A stretch of 64,000 nucleotides of DNA, taken from Mucilaginibacter sabulilitoris. Lineage in GTDB: Bacteria; Bacteroidota; Bacteroidia; Sphingobacteriales; Sphingobacteriaceae. The translations under genes were made by a program, and so were the position numbers. The DNA is taken from NCBI RefSeq assembly GCF_034262375.1, contig NZ_CP139558.1:3286001-3350000 (forward strand), read 5' to 3'. The notes under the pieces are model-generated. The model was not told where the DNA came from. It ran no database searches and saw nothing but the letters and a program-made list of their open reading frames with translations. Below are positions 1 to 8,464 of the stretch, piece by piece; position 1 is the first letter of the stretch, and every line of letters starts with the position of its first letter.

Positions 1-17
1 CTTTAAAACAAATCAAT

Positions 18-164
18 ATGAGAGGTTTATTATATATTATCGCCGTTATTCTGGTAATCGGGTGGGTATTTGGATTTTTTGTTAGCCACCTTGGCGGGCT
101 TATTCACATTTTATTAGTTATAGCCGTTATAGCTGTACTCTTAGGAATTATCAGAAGAGCATAA
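18..164 (+). CDS. Small two-helix membrane protein, lmo0937/DUF5670 type
   Basis: This 48-residue ORF starts at ATG 18 and ends at TAA 164. It encodes two hydrophobic segments (about residues 4-20 and 25-43) joined by a short Gly/His turn, and ends in Arg-Arg-Ala. Size, glycine pattern and basic end match the tiny lmo0937-family membrane proteins common in Bacteroidota. The family has no firmly established function; stress-related membrane roles are sometimes suggested. It is followed by a hairpin with a T-run (197-229), consistent with a short monocistronic message. No promoter can be judged because the upstream region is outside the window. Confidence 0.7.
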   Translation: MRGLLYIIAVILVIGWVFGFFVSHLGGLIHILLVIAVIAVLLGIIRRA

Positions 165-196
165 AATCTCTGCCCCGGATTATGAAATTTAAATAG

Positions 197-229
197 AAAC
201 CACTGGTCTTCAGGCCTGTGGTTTTTTAT
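197..229 (+). terminator. Intrinsic terminator downstream of the small membrane protein
   Basis: A hairpin with arms AAACCAC (197-203) and GTGGTTT (218-224) runs into a T-rich stretch. It overlaps the last codons and stop of ispD on the opposite strand, so the two convergent genes share this DNA. Confidence 0.6.
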
Positions 230-932
230 TTAAAAATAGTTCGGCAATGATTAAATCTTCAGGAAAGGTGATCTTTATGTTTTGATGATTACCTTCGATA
301 AGGTGTATTTCAAAACCATATTGTTCCATCACGCTGGCATCGTCTGTAAATTTATCGCTATAAGGTTGTTCATAAGCCTTTTTTAGCAAATCGGCCCTGA
401 AGGTTTGCGGTGTTTGTATCAGGTATATCTGGTCTCTTGATAAACTTACCGATTTACCATTAACTAACTGCCTTACTGAATCGCGGCTTTTAACCGCCGT
501 AACAGCATTGCCATGTTTTTCGGCATACTGATACGATGTTTCGATGATCTGCTTACTGGTAAGCGGGCGTACAGCATCATGGACAGCTATCAGCGAATCT
601 TTGTCAGGTATTTGATCAATTCCGTTTTTTACAGAATGAAAACGTGTTTCGCCGCCTGCTACCAGCAAATGTGGGGTAGTAAATGAGTGAACATCACAAA
701 GTTGCTGCCAGTACGCATGATAGGTCAGCGGTAAAACCAGTACAATAGTCGGAGTTACCCATGATTGTTCAAAAGCCCTGATGGTATGCATCAGCACTGG
801 TAATCCATTAAGTAGCAAAAACTGCTTGGGAACAGCCGATTGCATCCTTGTGCCCGAACCTCCTGCAACTATTACAGCATAGTTTTTTTTAGATGTGAGA
901 TGTGAGATATGAGATGTGAGAGGAGAAGACAT
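210..932 (-). CDS. ispD: 2-C-methyl-D-erythritol 4-phosphate cytidylyltransferase
   Basis: IspD makes CDP-methylerythritol from MEP and CTP in the cytoplasmic non-mevalonate isoprenoid pathway. The protein shows the nucleotide-binding signature AGGSGTRM followed by PKQFL, then VHDAVRP, TPQTFR and a C-terminal TFPEDL motif, all typical of IspD. The start chosen is ATG at 930-932 (about 240 aa); an upstream ATG at 989 would add 19 hydrophobic, repeat-derived residues and is unlikely. Even so, the first ~14 residues (Ser/Thr/His/Leu-rich) are encoded by a heptamer repeat array, and the conserved fold begins only at KKNYAVIVAGG. It lies downstream of queA on the same strand, separated by a repeat-bearing gap of 86 bp. 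Confidence 0.93.
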   Translation of the reverse strand: MSSPLTSHISHLTSKKNYAVIVAGGSGTRMQSAVPKQFLLLNGLPVLMHTIRAFEQSWVTPTIVLVLPLTYHAYWQQLCDVHSFTTPHLLVAGGETRFHSVKNGIDQIPDKDSLIAVHDAVRPLTSKQIIETSYQYAEKHGNAVTAVKSRDSVRQLVNGKSVSLSRDQIYLIQTPQTFRADLLKKAYEQPYSDKFTDDASVMEQYGFEIHLIEGNHQNIKITFPEDLIIAELFLNKKPQA

Positions 933-1017
933 AGTGCTAATTTTTTTCAAATCTAAAGCAAAAAAAATGAGATATAAGAAAAGTCTCATATCTCAAATCT
1001 AATGTCTCAAATCTAAA
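893..1017. repeat. Inverted pair of heptamer-repeat arrays at the ispD 5' end
   Basis: Positions 893-920 are four tandem 7-mers (ATGTGAG, with one ATATGAG). Positions 983-1017 are five 7-mers of the type RTCTMAW. The arrays are inverted relative to one another, and TGAGATATGAGA (903-914) is perfectly complementary to 984-995. The ispD start codon lies between them and the left array is translated. A second element with the same design but a different unit sequence is at 25118-25192. Confidence 0.75.
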
Positions 1018-1018
1018 A

Positions 1019-2068
1019 TTAGATGATCAGCATGGCATCGCCATAGCTGTAAAAACGATATTTTTCTTTTACCGCCACTTCATAAGCATTCATCACATTT
1101 TCATAACCGCCAAACGCACAGATCATCATCAACAAGGTTGATTCAGGAGTGTGGAAGTTGGTAATCATGGTGTTAGCGATGCTGAAATCGTACGGAGGGA
1201 ATATGAATTTGCTTGTCCAGTCGTTAGCCGCTTTAAGTGTTTTGCCTGCAGAAACTGCAGATTCAATAGCGCGCATAGAAGTTGTGCCCACAGCGCAAAT
1301 GCGTTTTTTACGCTCAATGCCCCGGTTTACAATATCAGCCTGTTTTTGCTCAATAATAAACTGTTCAGAATCCATTTTGTGTTTGGTCAAGTCCTCAACC
1401 TCAACCGGGCGGAAGGTGCCTAAACCAACATGCAGGGTAACCTCTGCAAACTCAATGCCTTTTAATTCAAGGCGTTTCATGAGCTCACGGCTAAAATGCA
1501 AACCAGCAGTAGGAGCTGCAACTGCACCTTCGTGCTTGGCAAAAATAGTTTGGTAACGTTCTTTATCTTCGGCGGTGGCTTTACGTTTAATGTATTTTGG
1601 CAGCGGTGTTTCGCCCAGTATCTCCACATTTCTGCGAAACTCTTCTTCGGTGCCGTCAAATAAAAAGCGGATGGTACGGCCACGTGAGGTAGTATTGTCA
1701 ACAACTTCTGCAATTAAAAGATCGTCGTCTCCAAAGTACAGCTTATTACCTACGCGTATTTTACGTGCAGGGTCAACCAACACATCCCATAAACGCAGTT
1801 CTTTGTTTAATTCGCGCAGCAAAAATACTTCAATAGTTGCGCCGGTTTTTTCTTTATTTCCATATAAACGTGCAGGAAATACTTTGGTATTATTCAGGAT
1901 CATGACATCCTGGTCGTCAAAATAATCCAGCACGTCTTTAAATATTTTATGCTCAATTTTGCCAGAATCCTTGTGTAAAACCATTAAACGAGCCTCGTCG
2001 CGAGTTGCTGATGGGTTATGTGCTACTAATGATTCGGGTAAATTGAATTTAAATTGAGATAATTTCAT
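1019..2068 (-). CDS. queA: S-adenosylmethionine:tRNA ribosyltransferase-isomerase
   Basis: QueA transfers and rearranges the ribose of SAM onto 7-aminomethyl-deazaguanine in tRNA, giving epoxyqueuosine. At 349 aa the length is normal. Recognisable blocks are the N-terminal [14 protein letters not shown], the DARLMVL segment, the motif LPKYIKR, and the strongly conserved AAPTAGLHF and [10 protein letters not shown] blocks, then GTTSMRAIE and the C-terminal [12 protein letters not shown]. The ATG at 2066-2068 gives a proper N-terminus. ispD lies downstream on the same strand, but the pathways are unrelated and no shared transcript is proven. Confidence 0.96.
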   Translation of the reverse strand: MKLSQFKFNLPESLVAHNPSATRDEARLMVLHKDSGKIEHKIFKDVLDYFDDQDVMILNNTKVFPARLYGNKEKTGATIEVFLLRELNKELRLWDVLVDPARKIRVGNKLYFGDDDLLIAEVVDNTTSRGRTIRFLFDGTEEEFRRNVEILGETPLPKYIKRKATAEDKERYQTIFAKHEGAVAAPTAGLHFSRELMKRLELKGIEFAEVTLHVGLGTFRPVEVEDLTKHKMDSEQFIIEQKQADIVNRGIERKKRICAVGTTSMRAIESAVSAGKTLKAANDWTSKFIFPPYDFSIANTMITNFHTPESTLLMMICAFGGYENVMNAYEVAVKEKYRFYSYGDAMLII

Positions 2069-2288
2069 GTTTGTATTTATGAATTTTCAGGGCGCAAATG
2101 TATTAATTTTTTTTGTTAATTTCACCGATTTTTTTATGCACTGCATATTTTGATATGCATTTAGTTTAATCAAAAAATAATGTAACTTAACAGTTGTTAC
2201 ATCGTCTAAAAAACTAATGAGTTGATCATTATTGCTACAGTTAAAAAGGACAATAGATTGATTAACCATTGAGATCAAAATAAGTTGT

Positions 2289-3536
2289 ATGCTATTTTTA
2301 AAACTTTTCAGAGAAAGCTTTCTGTTTGCTTATGATGCGCTAAGACAAAACAAACTGCGAACCATGCTTTCATTGCTTGGAGTAACAATTGGCATATTTA
2401 CTATTATAGCTGTTTTTTCGGCAGTTGATACGTTGCGTAACAACTTGCAGAACAGTGTAAATAAGTTAGGTAACAACAGTGTTTATATCCAAAAATGGCC
2501 GTGGGTGGGCGGCAGCGATTTTCCCTGGTGGAAATACCTGCAAAGACCGGTACCAAAGTTAAAGGATTTTAACGAGCTTACACGCCGCAGTCAAACTGCC
2601 GAAGCATTGTCATACGAAATATTTATCGACAACCGCACTATTAAGTATCAAAGTAACACCATTGACGGGGCTCAGGTGGATGCAGCATCAAAAGACCATG
2701 ATAAAACCTGGAACTTTGACTTTGCCTATGGCAGATATTTTACTGAAATGGAATCGAAAACAGGGGCGCCTGTAACCAATATCGGGTATGATATTGCGCA
2801 AAGCCTGTTCCCGGGTGGCGATGCCGTAGGCAAACAGATCAAAGTAATGGGCCGCTACGTTACTATAGTGGGTGTTTTTTCAAAACAAGGTAAGGATATG
2901 CTGGGTATATCAACCGATAAAGAGGTTTTATTGCCACTTAATTTTGCCCATAATCTTATTGACATACAAAACGAAAAATATGGTCCTCAAATAGTTGTGC
3001 GCGGCAGGGTGGGTGTACCGGTTGATGATGTGGAAAGTGAATTGCAGGGACTCATGCGCTCTATCAGGAGCTTAAGACCTGGGCAGGAAGATAATTTTTC
3101 ACTAAACAGAACAACCATGCTCACTAATGAGCTCGACAGGCTATTCGGTATCATTAATATCGCGGGTGCAATTATAGGTGGTTTCTCTATCCTGGTAGGG
3201 GGCTTTGGTATTGCTAATATTATGTTTGTATCAGTAAAAGAGCGCACCAATATCATAGGCATCCAAAAATCACTCGGGGCCAAAAATTATTTTATACTGC
3301 TGCAATTTTTAATTGAATCAATAATACTTTGTTTATTGGGTGGATTAATAGGCTTATTACTTGTTTACTTCTTAACTTTTGGGGTTAAGGCTGTTTTTGA
3401 TATACAAGTGGTACTCGATTTAAAAAATATTATAGTTGGTATTGGTACTTCTGTTACAATAGGTGTAATTTCGGGCATTATACCGGCGTATTTTGCTTCA
3501 AGACTCGACCCTGTTGAGGCTATACGCACAAACTAA
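2289..3536 (+). CDS. MacB/FtsX-type ABC transporter permease
   Basis: A 415-aa permease. The N-terminal helix follows the usual ALRQNKLRTMLSLLGVTIGI motif (residues ~17-36), then comes a periplasmic MacB-type core domain (~50-280) and three C-terminal helices (~285-310, 335-365, 380-405), ending with the typical PAYFASRLDPVEAIR. Such permeases work with a cytoplasmic LolD/MacB-type ATPase in lipoprotein trafficking, efflux or signalling. No ATPase gene is next to it, so the partner must be elsewhere. A DUF3347 lipoprotein gene follows 8 bp downstream and is probably co-transcribed. Confidence 0.88.
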   Translation: MLFLKLFRESFLFAYDALRQNKLRTMLSLLGVTIGIFTIIAVFSAVDTLRNNLQNSVNKLGNNSVYIQKWPWVGGSDFPWWKYLQRPVPKLKDFNELTRRSQTAEALSYEIFIDNRTIKYQSNTIDGAQVDAASKDHDKTWNFDFAYGRYFTEMESKTGAPVTNIGYDIAQSLFPGGDAVGKQIKVMGRYVTIVGVFSKQGKDMLGISTDKEVLLPLNFAHNLIDIQNEKYGPQIVVRGRVGVPVDDVESELQGLMRSIRSLRPGQEDNFSLNRTTMLTNELDRLFGIINIAGAIIGGFSILVGGFGIANIMFVSVKERTNIIGIQKSLGAKNYFILLQFLIESIILCLLGGLIGLLLVYFLTFGVKAVFDIQVVLDLKNIIVGIGTSVTIGVISGIIPAYFASRLDPVEAIRTN

Positions 3537-3544
3537 GCTCAACA

Positions 3545-4072
3545 ATGAAGGTCATCAACAACGTAATTCTTTTTAGTCTCCTTATCGCCGTAACGGCGTG
3601 TAACCAAACCGCCAAACCAGTAAAAGATGAAGTAGTAAAAATAGATAGCAATAAAGCAGTAGTAGCCCAGGTGGTTGATACCGCCAATACTGCTGAGGTA
3701 TTTAACGCTTACATTGGTTTAAAAAATCAGTTTTTAAGATCGGACGTTGATAGCATTAAAAACACGGCTTTGGGGCTGGAAAGTAAACTTGCAGGCATTA
3801 AAGGCTGTACCGAAACTGCCACGCTTGCCCATCAGATAGCAACATCAACTGATATCAAAGTACAAAGAAATACTTTTTTGATTTTAAGTAAAGATATTGT
3901 TACGCTTGTTAAAGGCTCAAAATTTAAATCAGCCCCAATCTATGTTGATTATTGCCCCATGGCCGATAATGGCAAGGGTGGCTACTGGCTCTCAGTAAAT
4001 AAATCCATCGAAAATCCGTATTTTCCAGAGCATATGAAGGAGTGCGGCCAAGTTAAAGAGCAGATAAATTAA
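3545..4072 (+). CDS. DUF3347 lipoprotein
   Basis: A 175-aa protein with a lipoprotein signal peptide (lipobox ending at Cys19 in the run VTAC). The rest matches the DUF3347 pattern: an alpha-helical segment of the type VFNAYIGLKNQFLRSDVD, a later helix that ends in ILSKDIVTLV, and the signature YCPMADNGKGGYWLS near the C-terminus. DUF3347 domains are often attached to, or encoded beside, heavy-metal efflux (CusB-like) proteins, and the Cys/Met/His residues in the signature suggest metal binding. That link is family knowledge, not shown here. It follows the lone permease by 8 bp. Confidence 0.82.
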   Translation: MKVINNVILFSLLIAVTACNQTAKPVKDEVVKIDSNKAVVAQVVDTANTAEVFNAYIGLKNQFLRSDVDSIKNTALGLESKLAGIKGCTETATLAHQIATSTDIKVQRNTFLILSKDIVTLVKGSKFKSAPIYVDYCPMADNGKGGYWLSVNKSIENPYFPEHMKECGQVKEQIN

Positions 4073-4175
4073 GCTTTATTATTCGATTTGTGCAAACATT
4101 TTGATCGGCTTTGCGGTTAATGTGTTTTTTACACAATAATTGATAAGTGTAATTAGCAAAACTGCGTTAATTTAA

Positions 4176-4183
4176 TAGATTTG
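4176..4183 (+). promoter_or_regulatory. Bacteroidota -7 element upstream of gltA
   Basis: TAGATTTG matches the TAnnTTTG -7 consensus, 86 bp before the chosen gltA start. No good TTTG -33 box is seen at the usual distance. A second perfect match, TACATTTG at 4240-4247, would give a leader of only about 15 nt. Either or both could be used. Confidence 0.4.
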
Positions 4184-4268
4184 CACATAAAATTTACAAA
4201 CTGTAAATGATCTGAGGGTTATTACTACACAGATTTAATTACATTTGTTGCAGATACAAATATTTTCT

Positions 4269-5555
4269 ATGTCGGAAACAGCACAACTAAAAATTGGTGA
4301 TAAAACATTTGACCTCCCGGTAATAGAGGGCACTGAAGGTGAAAAAGCAATTGATATTTCTAAGCTCCGGGATCAGAGCGGTTTTGTAACTCTTGATATC
4401 GGCTACAAAAACACAGGAGCAACAAAAAGTGCAATTACCTTTTTAGATGGCGAAAAAGGCATATTAAAATATCGCGGTTACACCATAGAACAACTGGCCG
4501 AAAATGCCAGCTTTATTGAAGTAGCCTATCTGCTTATAAATGGCGAATTACCTACCGAAAAGCAGCTTGCTGATTTTCAGTATGAGATAAGCCGGCATAC
4601 CCTGGTTCATGAGGATATGAAGAAGTTTTTTGACGGGTTTCCGTCAAAATCGCACCCAATGGGGCAGCTTTCATCATTGGTAGGAGCCTTAGCGGCATTT
4701 AATCCTGAATCACTAAAATCAGGTCTTACTACCGAGGAAGTAAATTTGGAGATTAAAAAGCTGTTGGCCAAAATGAGTACTGTGGTATCATGGATCTACA
4801 AAAAATCGTTAGGGCACCCGGTAGTTTATCCGCAAAATAAATATGATTATGTGACCAACTTCCTGTACATGACCTTTGCAGAACGTACAGAGGATTATAA
4901 AGTTGATAAGGTTATAGTTGACGTAATGAACAAATTGCTGATACTCCATGCCGATCATGAGCAAAATTGCTCAACATCAACCGTTCGTATCGTTGGTTCA
5001 TCTGATGCTAACTTGTATGCTTCAATTTCGGCTGGAATATCAGCCCTTTGGGGGCCGTTACATGGCGGTGCAAACCAGGCGGTAATTGAAATGCTGGAGA
5101 AAATCAAGAATGATGGTGGTGATACAGACAAATGGATAGCGAAAGCAAAAGATAAAAATGATCCATTCCGTCTGATGGGATTTGGTCATCGGGTATATAA
5201 AAACTTTGATCCAAGGGCCAAGATTATCAAGAAGGCCTGCGATGATATATTAGAGAAGCTGGGTATTAACGATGAAGTGCTGGAAATAGCTAAAAAGCTG
5301 GAAGAAGTAGCATTAAAAGATCCATATTTTGTAGAGCGGAAGTTATATCCGAATGTTGATTTTTACTCTGGTATTATTTACAGGGCTTTAGGTTTCCCTA
5401 CCGAAATGTTTACCGTACTGTTTGCCCTGGGCCGTTTACCGGGATGGATAGCACAGTGGAAAGAAATGAAAGAGAACAAGGAGCCTATCGGCCGCCCTCG
5501 TCAGATATATACTGGTGACACTACTAAGGAGTATATAGATATAAAGAAAAGATAA
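4269..5555 (+). CDS. gltA: Citrate synthase
   Basis: This type II (hexameric, GltA-like) citrate synthase condenses oxaloacetate and acetyl-CoA as the entry step of the TCA cycle. With the start at ATG 4269 it is 428 aa; a TTG at 4245 in the same frame is a weaker alternative. The active-site regions are visible: LHADHEQNCSTSTVR (first catalytic His), GPLHGGANQAV (second His), MGFGHRVYKNFDPRA (third His/Arg block) and VDFYSGIIYRALGFP with the catalytic Asp. It stands alone between its own promoter elements and a strong terminator, so it is probably monocistronic. Confidence 0.97.
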   Translation: MSETAQLKIGDKTFDLPVIEGTEGEKAIDISKLRDQSGFVTLDIGYKNTGATKSAITFLDGEKGILKYRGYTIEQLAENASFIEVAYLLINGELPTEKQLADFQYEISRHTLVHEDMKKFFDGFPSKSHPMGQLSSLVGALAAFNPESLKSGLTTEEVNLEIKKLLAKMSTVVSWIYKKSLGHPVVYPQNKYDYVTNFLYMTFAERTEDYKVDKVIVDVMNKLLILHADHEQNCSTSTVRIVGSSDANLYASISAGISALWGPLHGGANQAVIEMLEKIKNDGGDTDKWIAKAKDKNDPFRLMGFGHRVYKNFDPRAKIIKKACDDILEKLGINDEVLEIAKKLEEVALKDPYFVERKLYPNVDFYSGIIYRALGFPTEMFTVLFALGRLPGWIAQWKEMKENKEPIGRPRQIYTGDTTKEYIDIKKR

Positions 5556-5595
5556 CGTTGAGGCTATAAGCCTTTATAATAATCTGTAACCAATG

Positions 5596-5629
5596 AAATA
5601 GCGATGATTTTATCATCGCTATTTTTTTT
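5596..5629 (+). terminator. Intrinsic terminator of gltA
   Basis: A 13-bp perfect stem (arms 5596-5608 and 5612-5624, core TAGCGATGAT) with a 3-nt loop runs into eight Ts. Confidence 0.9.
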
Positions 5630-5654
5630 ACCTCTCCATTCACCTTATATCATT

Positions 5655-5662
5655 TATATTTG
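5655..5662 (+). promoter_or_regulatory. -7 element upstream of recQ
   Basis: TATATTTG fits the TAnnTTTG consensus 10 bp before the recQ ATG, which would make the message nearly leaderless. No clear -33 box is present. Confidence 0.35.
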
Positions 5663-5672
5663 ACCTCGCCAC

Positions 5673-7568
5673 ATGACCATAGAGGAAATATTAAAACAGT
5701 ACTGGAACCATGATAGCTTTCGGCCTATGCAGGCCGAGATCATCAAGTCTGTTTTATTAGGGCATGATACTTTAGCGCTTTTGCCAACCGGTGGTGGTAA
5801 ATCAGTTTGTTTCCAGGTACCTGCATTGGCCAAAGAGGGGATATGCATTGTCATATCGCCCCTCATAGCGCTAATGAAAGACCAGGTAGAAAACTTAAAG
5901 GCGAAGGGCATCAATGCGGTAGCCATAGTATCTGGCATGGGGGTACGTGAAATTGACCTTGCACTTGACAACTGTATTTACGGAACCGTTAAGTTTTTAT
6001 ACCTGTCGCCCGAGCGCTTACTTTCTGAACTGGTGCGCGAGCGCATCAAATACATGAAGGTAAACCTCATTGCGGTTGACGAGGCGCATTGTATATCACA
6101 ATGGGGGTACGATTTCAGGCCCCCGTACCTGCACATTGCCGATCTGCGCGAGCTGCACCCTGATGTGCCTGTGCTGGCGCTTACCGCGACGGCCACATCA
6201 GAGGTTAAAGAAGATATCCAACAAAAGCTGCGGTTTAAGTCGCCGGTTATCTATCAGCAAAGTTTTGAGCGCCGTAACATCAGCTATGTAGTGCAGGATG
6301 CGGAGAATAAATACCGTAAAATGCTCGATATAGCAAATGGGGTTAAAGGCAGCGGTATTATATATGTACGCAGCCGTAAAGACGCGGCAGAGATAGCCAA
6401 ATACTATAATGATAATGGTATTAAGGCCGATTATTATCACGCCGGCCTTTCGATGGATCAGCGAGCCGAGAAACAGGAAAGCTGGAAAAATAACCGCACC
6501 CGGGTAATGGTAGCCACCAATGCCTTTGGAATGGGTATTGATAAGCCTGATGTTCGTTTCGTAATACATAAGGACATGCCCGAAAGTCTGGAAGCTTATT
6601 ACCAGGAGGCGGGCCGTGGCGGGCGGGACGAGCACAAGGCATACGCTATCCTATTGTATACTCACGCCGACAGATTAAAACAGAAAAAAATGTTTCTGCT
6701 CAATTTTCCGTCGGTTGAGGAGATCAAACATGTTTACCATTGTTTGGCTAATTATTACCAATTAGCCTATGGTGCCGGCGAAGGCTTAAGCTTTGATCTT
6801 GACCTTGGCGACTTTTGCAGCCGCTTTAAGTTGGATGCTATAAAAACACTCAACGCCCTCAAGTTTTTGGAGAAGGATGAATACTTGTCATTTAACGAAA
6901 GCGTGTCTTTGCCATCCCGTTTCCGGTTTGAGGTAGTGAACGAGGTATTGTATAATTTTCAGATACAAAATGCAGGCTGGGATCCGTTTATCAAAACACT
7001 GCTGCGCTCGTATGGCGGCTCGTTTGAAAACTATGTACGCTTAAAAGAGTACGACCTGGCTAAACGTACCAACCTCAACGTTCAGCAGGTAATTGACGGC
7101 CTGATGCAGTTGCAAGGCTTTGGCCTGATCAGCTATATGAAGCAAACCGACCAACCACAGGTTACCTATTTAAAACCAAGGCAGCAAGCCAACCGGCTTT
7201 TTATTAACCGGAAATACATTGAGGAACGTAAGGAAACTTACCGCCAAAAGATGGAAGCGGTATTTGCTTATGCTGTGCATAAAAAATGCCGCAGCCAAAT
7301 GCTGTTGGCTTATTTTGATGAACCTAACGCCCGCAAATGTGGCGTTTGCGATGTTTGCCTGGAAGAAAAAAGGAAAAAAAATGTCGACGAGATATTTGAT
7401 AACATTACCCATGAAATTGTGCAGCTGCTTACTATATCAACTCCAGATATTGATGCATTAATCACCACCATTAACATAGGCACCGAAAAAGAAAAGATGG
7501 AAACCCTTCGTCTGCTGCTTGATGCCGGCAAAATTAAAACCGACGGCGAAAAGTATTATTTAGCATAA
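5673..7568 (+). CDS. recQ: RecQ-type ATP-dependent DNA helicase
   Basis: A 631-aa 3'-5' superfamily 2 helicase. Helicase motif I TGGGKS is near residues 39-44, the DEAH box at 136-139, motif III ALTATAT follows, motif V is ATNAFGMGIDKPDVRFVIH and motif VI QEAGRGGRD. The RQC region carries the zinc-binding cysteines (KKCRSQ plus CGVCDVC). The C-terminus is short and helical with no obvious HRDC domain, so this is the compact Bacteroidota type. It acts in recombination repair and fork restart. The gene stands alone behind the gltA terminator. Confidence 0.95.
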   Translation: MTIEEILKQYWNHDSFRPMQAEIIKSVLLGHDTLALLPTGGGKSVCFQVPALAKEGICIVISPLIALMKDQVENLKAKGINAVAIVSGMGVREIDLALDNCIYGTVKFLYLSPERLLSELVRERIKYMKVNLIAVDEAHCISQWGYDFRPPYLHIADLRELHPDVPVLALTATATSEVKEDIQQKLRFKSPVIYQQSFERRNISYVVQDAENKYRKMLDIANGVKGSGIIYVRSRKDAAEIAKYYNDNGIKADYYHAGLSMDQRAEKQESWKNNRTRVMVATNAFGMGIDKPDVRFVIHKDMPESLEAYYQEAGRGGRDEHKAYAILLYTHADRLKQKKMFLLNFPSVEEIKHVYHCLANYYQLAYGAGEGLSFDLDLGDFCSRFKLDAIKTLNALKFLEKDEYLSFNESVSLPSRFRFEVVNEVLYNFQIQNAGWDPFIKTLLRSYGGSFENYVRLKEYDLAKRTNLNVQQVIDGLMQLQGFGLISYMKQTDQPQVTYLKPRQQANRLFINRKYIEERKETYRQKMEAVFAYAVHKKCRSQMLLAYFDEPNARKCGVCDVCLEEKRKKNVDEIFDNITHEIVQLLTISTPDIDALITTINIGTEKEKMETLRLLLDAGKIKTDGEKYYLA

Positions 7569-7656
7569 GCTTGCTGTTTCGTTACCTCCCGGACAAGATC
7601 CGGTACTGTCTTTTCTTTGTAATCCTCTGAATCTGATAATTGGGGTTAAAATTTCT

Positions 7657-7697
7657 TTCCGTTTTTACCGAAACAATCCTTTCGTTTACCGACAAAA
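7657..7697 (+). promoter_or_regulatory. Tandem TTTACCGA operator-like repeats (LytTR-like?)
   Basis: TTTACCGA occurs at 7664-7671 and 7685-7692 in the same orientation, 21 bp apart (two helical turns), within similar flanks (CCGTTTTTACCGAAAC and TCGTTTACCGACAA). The pair ends about 117 bp upstream of the GIN-protein start. Direct repeats at this spacing are typical of LytTR-type regulators; that assignment is inference. Confidence 0.4.
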
Positions 7698-7813
7698 ACC
7701 CGGCGTATAACTATTAGAGGCTGCTTTGCTGTAACGTTTTAAAATTGGGGGCGTCATATCTGTGTATTTAAAATAACAATAATTAATCAACTGACAATCA
7801 AAATATTAATATC

Positions 7814-8413
7814 ATGAAAACTAACTTAATAGCCATCTTTACAGTAGTAGTTACCGTACTTGGCATCGCAAATTCAACTCAAGCCGCTGTTAATAACAAC
7901 AACAATGCAGGCGTAGTTTTAACCGACATTTCTAAAATCAATAAAATTGAGATTTACGGCAATGTTAAAGTATATGTATCAAACGGCGACGCCGATCAGG
8001 TAAAGGTTTATAACCGTTATTATTCAGAAAGCGCATTGGTTCAATCACGCAACGGTGTATTACGTATCTCATCATACAAAGCCGAAAAACTGGAAGTTTG
8101 GGTAACAGCAAAAGAACTGAACGCTATAACTGCTTATGATAATGCCGAAGTTAAATCATTTGGAAATCTTTCGGCCATTGAGCTTGATGTGAAATTATAC
8201 AATAACGCATCTGCCGATTTAAAATTGGATGCTTTTAGCGCAGCCGTTACCATGAACGACAAAACCCGTGCTAACCTGAGTGGTAATGTAAGTGAATATA
8301 GCTTAAACCGCAGTGTTGCTTCAAGTGTAAACAGAACCCATTTGGTTGTCGATCATTCAACCGAAGTAACAAATGGTATAAAAGCAAAAGCCAGCGAATA
8401 TGCATTTTTATAA
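7814..8413 (+). CDS. GIN-domain (DUF2807) secreted surface protein
   Basis: A 199-aa protein with a cleavable signal peptide (about residues 1-24, ending near TQAA). The body matches the head GIN domain: a segment of the type ISKINKIEIYGNVKVYVSNGD, then repeated short beta strands (GVLRISSY, LEVWVTAKELNAITAYDNAEV) that build a right-handed beta helix. The family is annotated as putative autotransporter adhesin, but biochemical roles are mostly unknown. Gene-specific control is suggested by the tandem sites 120-160 bp upstream, and it ends at its own terminator. Confidence 0.82.
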   Translation: MKTNLIAIFTVVVTVLGIANSTQAAVNNNNNAGVVLTDISKINKIEIYGNVKVYVSNGDADQVKVYNRYYSESALVQSRNGVLRISSYKAEKLEVWVTAKELNAITAYDNAEVKSFGNLSAIELDVKLYNNASADLKLDAFSAAVTMNDKTRANLSGNVSEYSLNRSVASSVNRTHLVVDHSTEVTNGIKAKASEYAFL

Positions 8414-8433
8414 CAGTAACCCATCATATAATG

Positions 8434-8464
8434 AAAGCCACCTGGAAGCCGGGTGGCTTTTTAT
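8434..8464. terminator. Bidirectional terminator between GIN gene and glycosidase
   Basis: Arms AAAGCCACC (8434-8442) and GGTGGCTTT (8452-8460) are followed by a T-run on the plus strand and preceded by A residues, so it can also serve the convergent minus-strand operon whose last gene ends at 8461. Confidence 0.75.

Noticed and set aside
1149..1556. 135-residue plus-strand ORF inside queA
   Set aside because: Antisense shadow of a well-conserved gene.
2087..2278. 63-residue minus-strand ORF between queA and the permease
   Set aside because: Low-complexity, no start signal, no recognisable family, and it fills an AT-rich gap; probably chance.
4245..4268. TTG start for citrate synthase
   Set aside because: ATG 4269 gives a typical N-terminus and TTG lies inside a -7-like element.
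6198..6635. 145-residue minus-strand ORF inside recQ
   Set aside because: Lies wholly within a clear helicase gene; antisense shadow frame.
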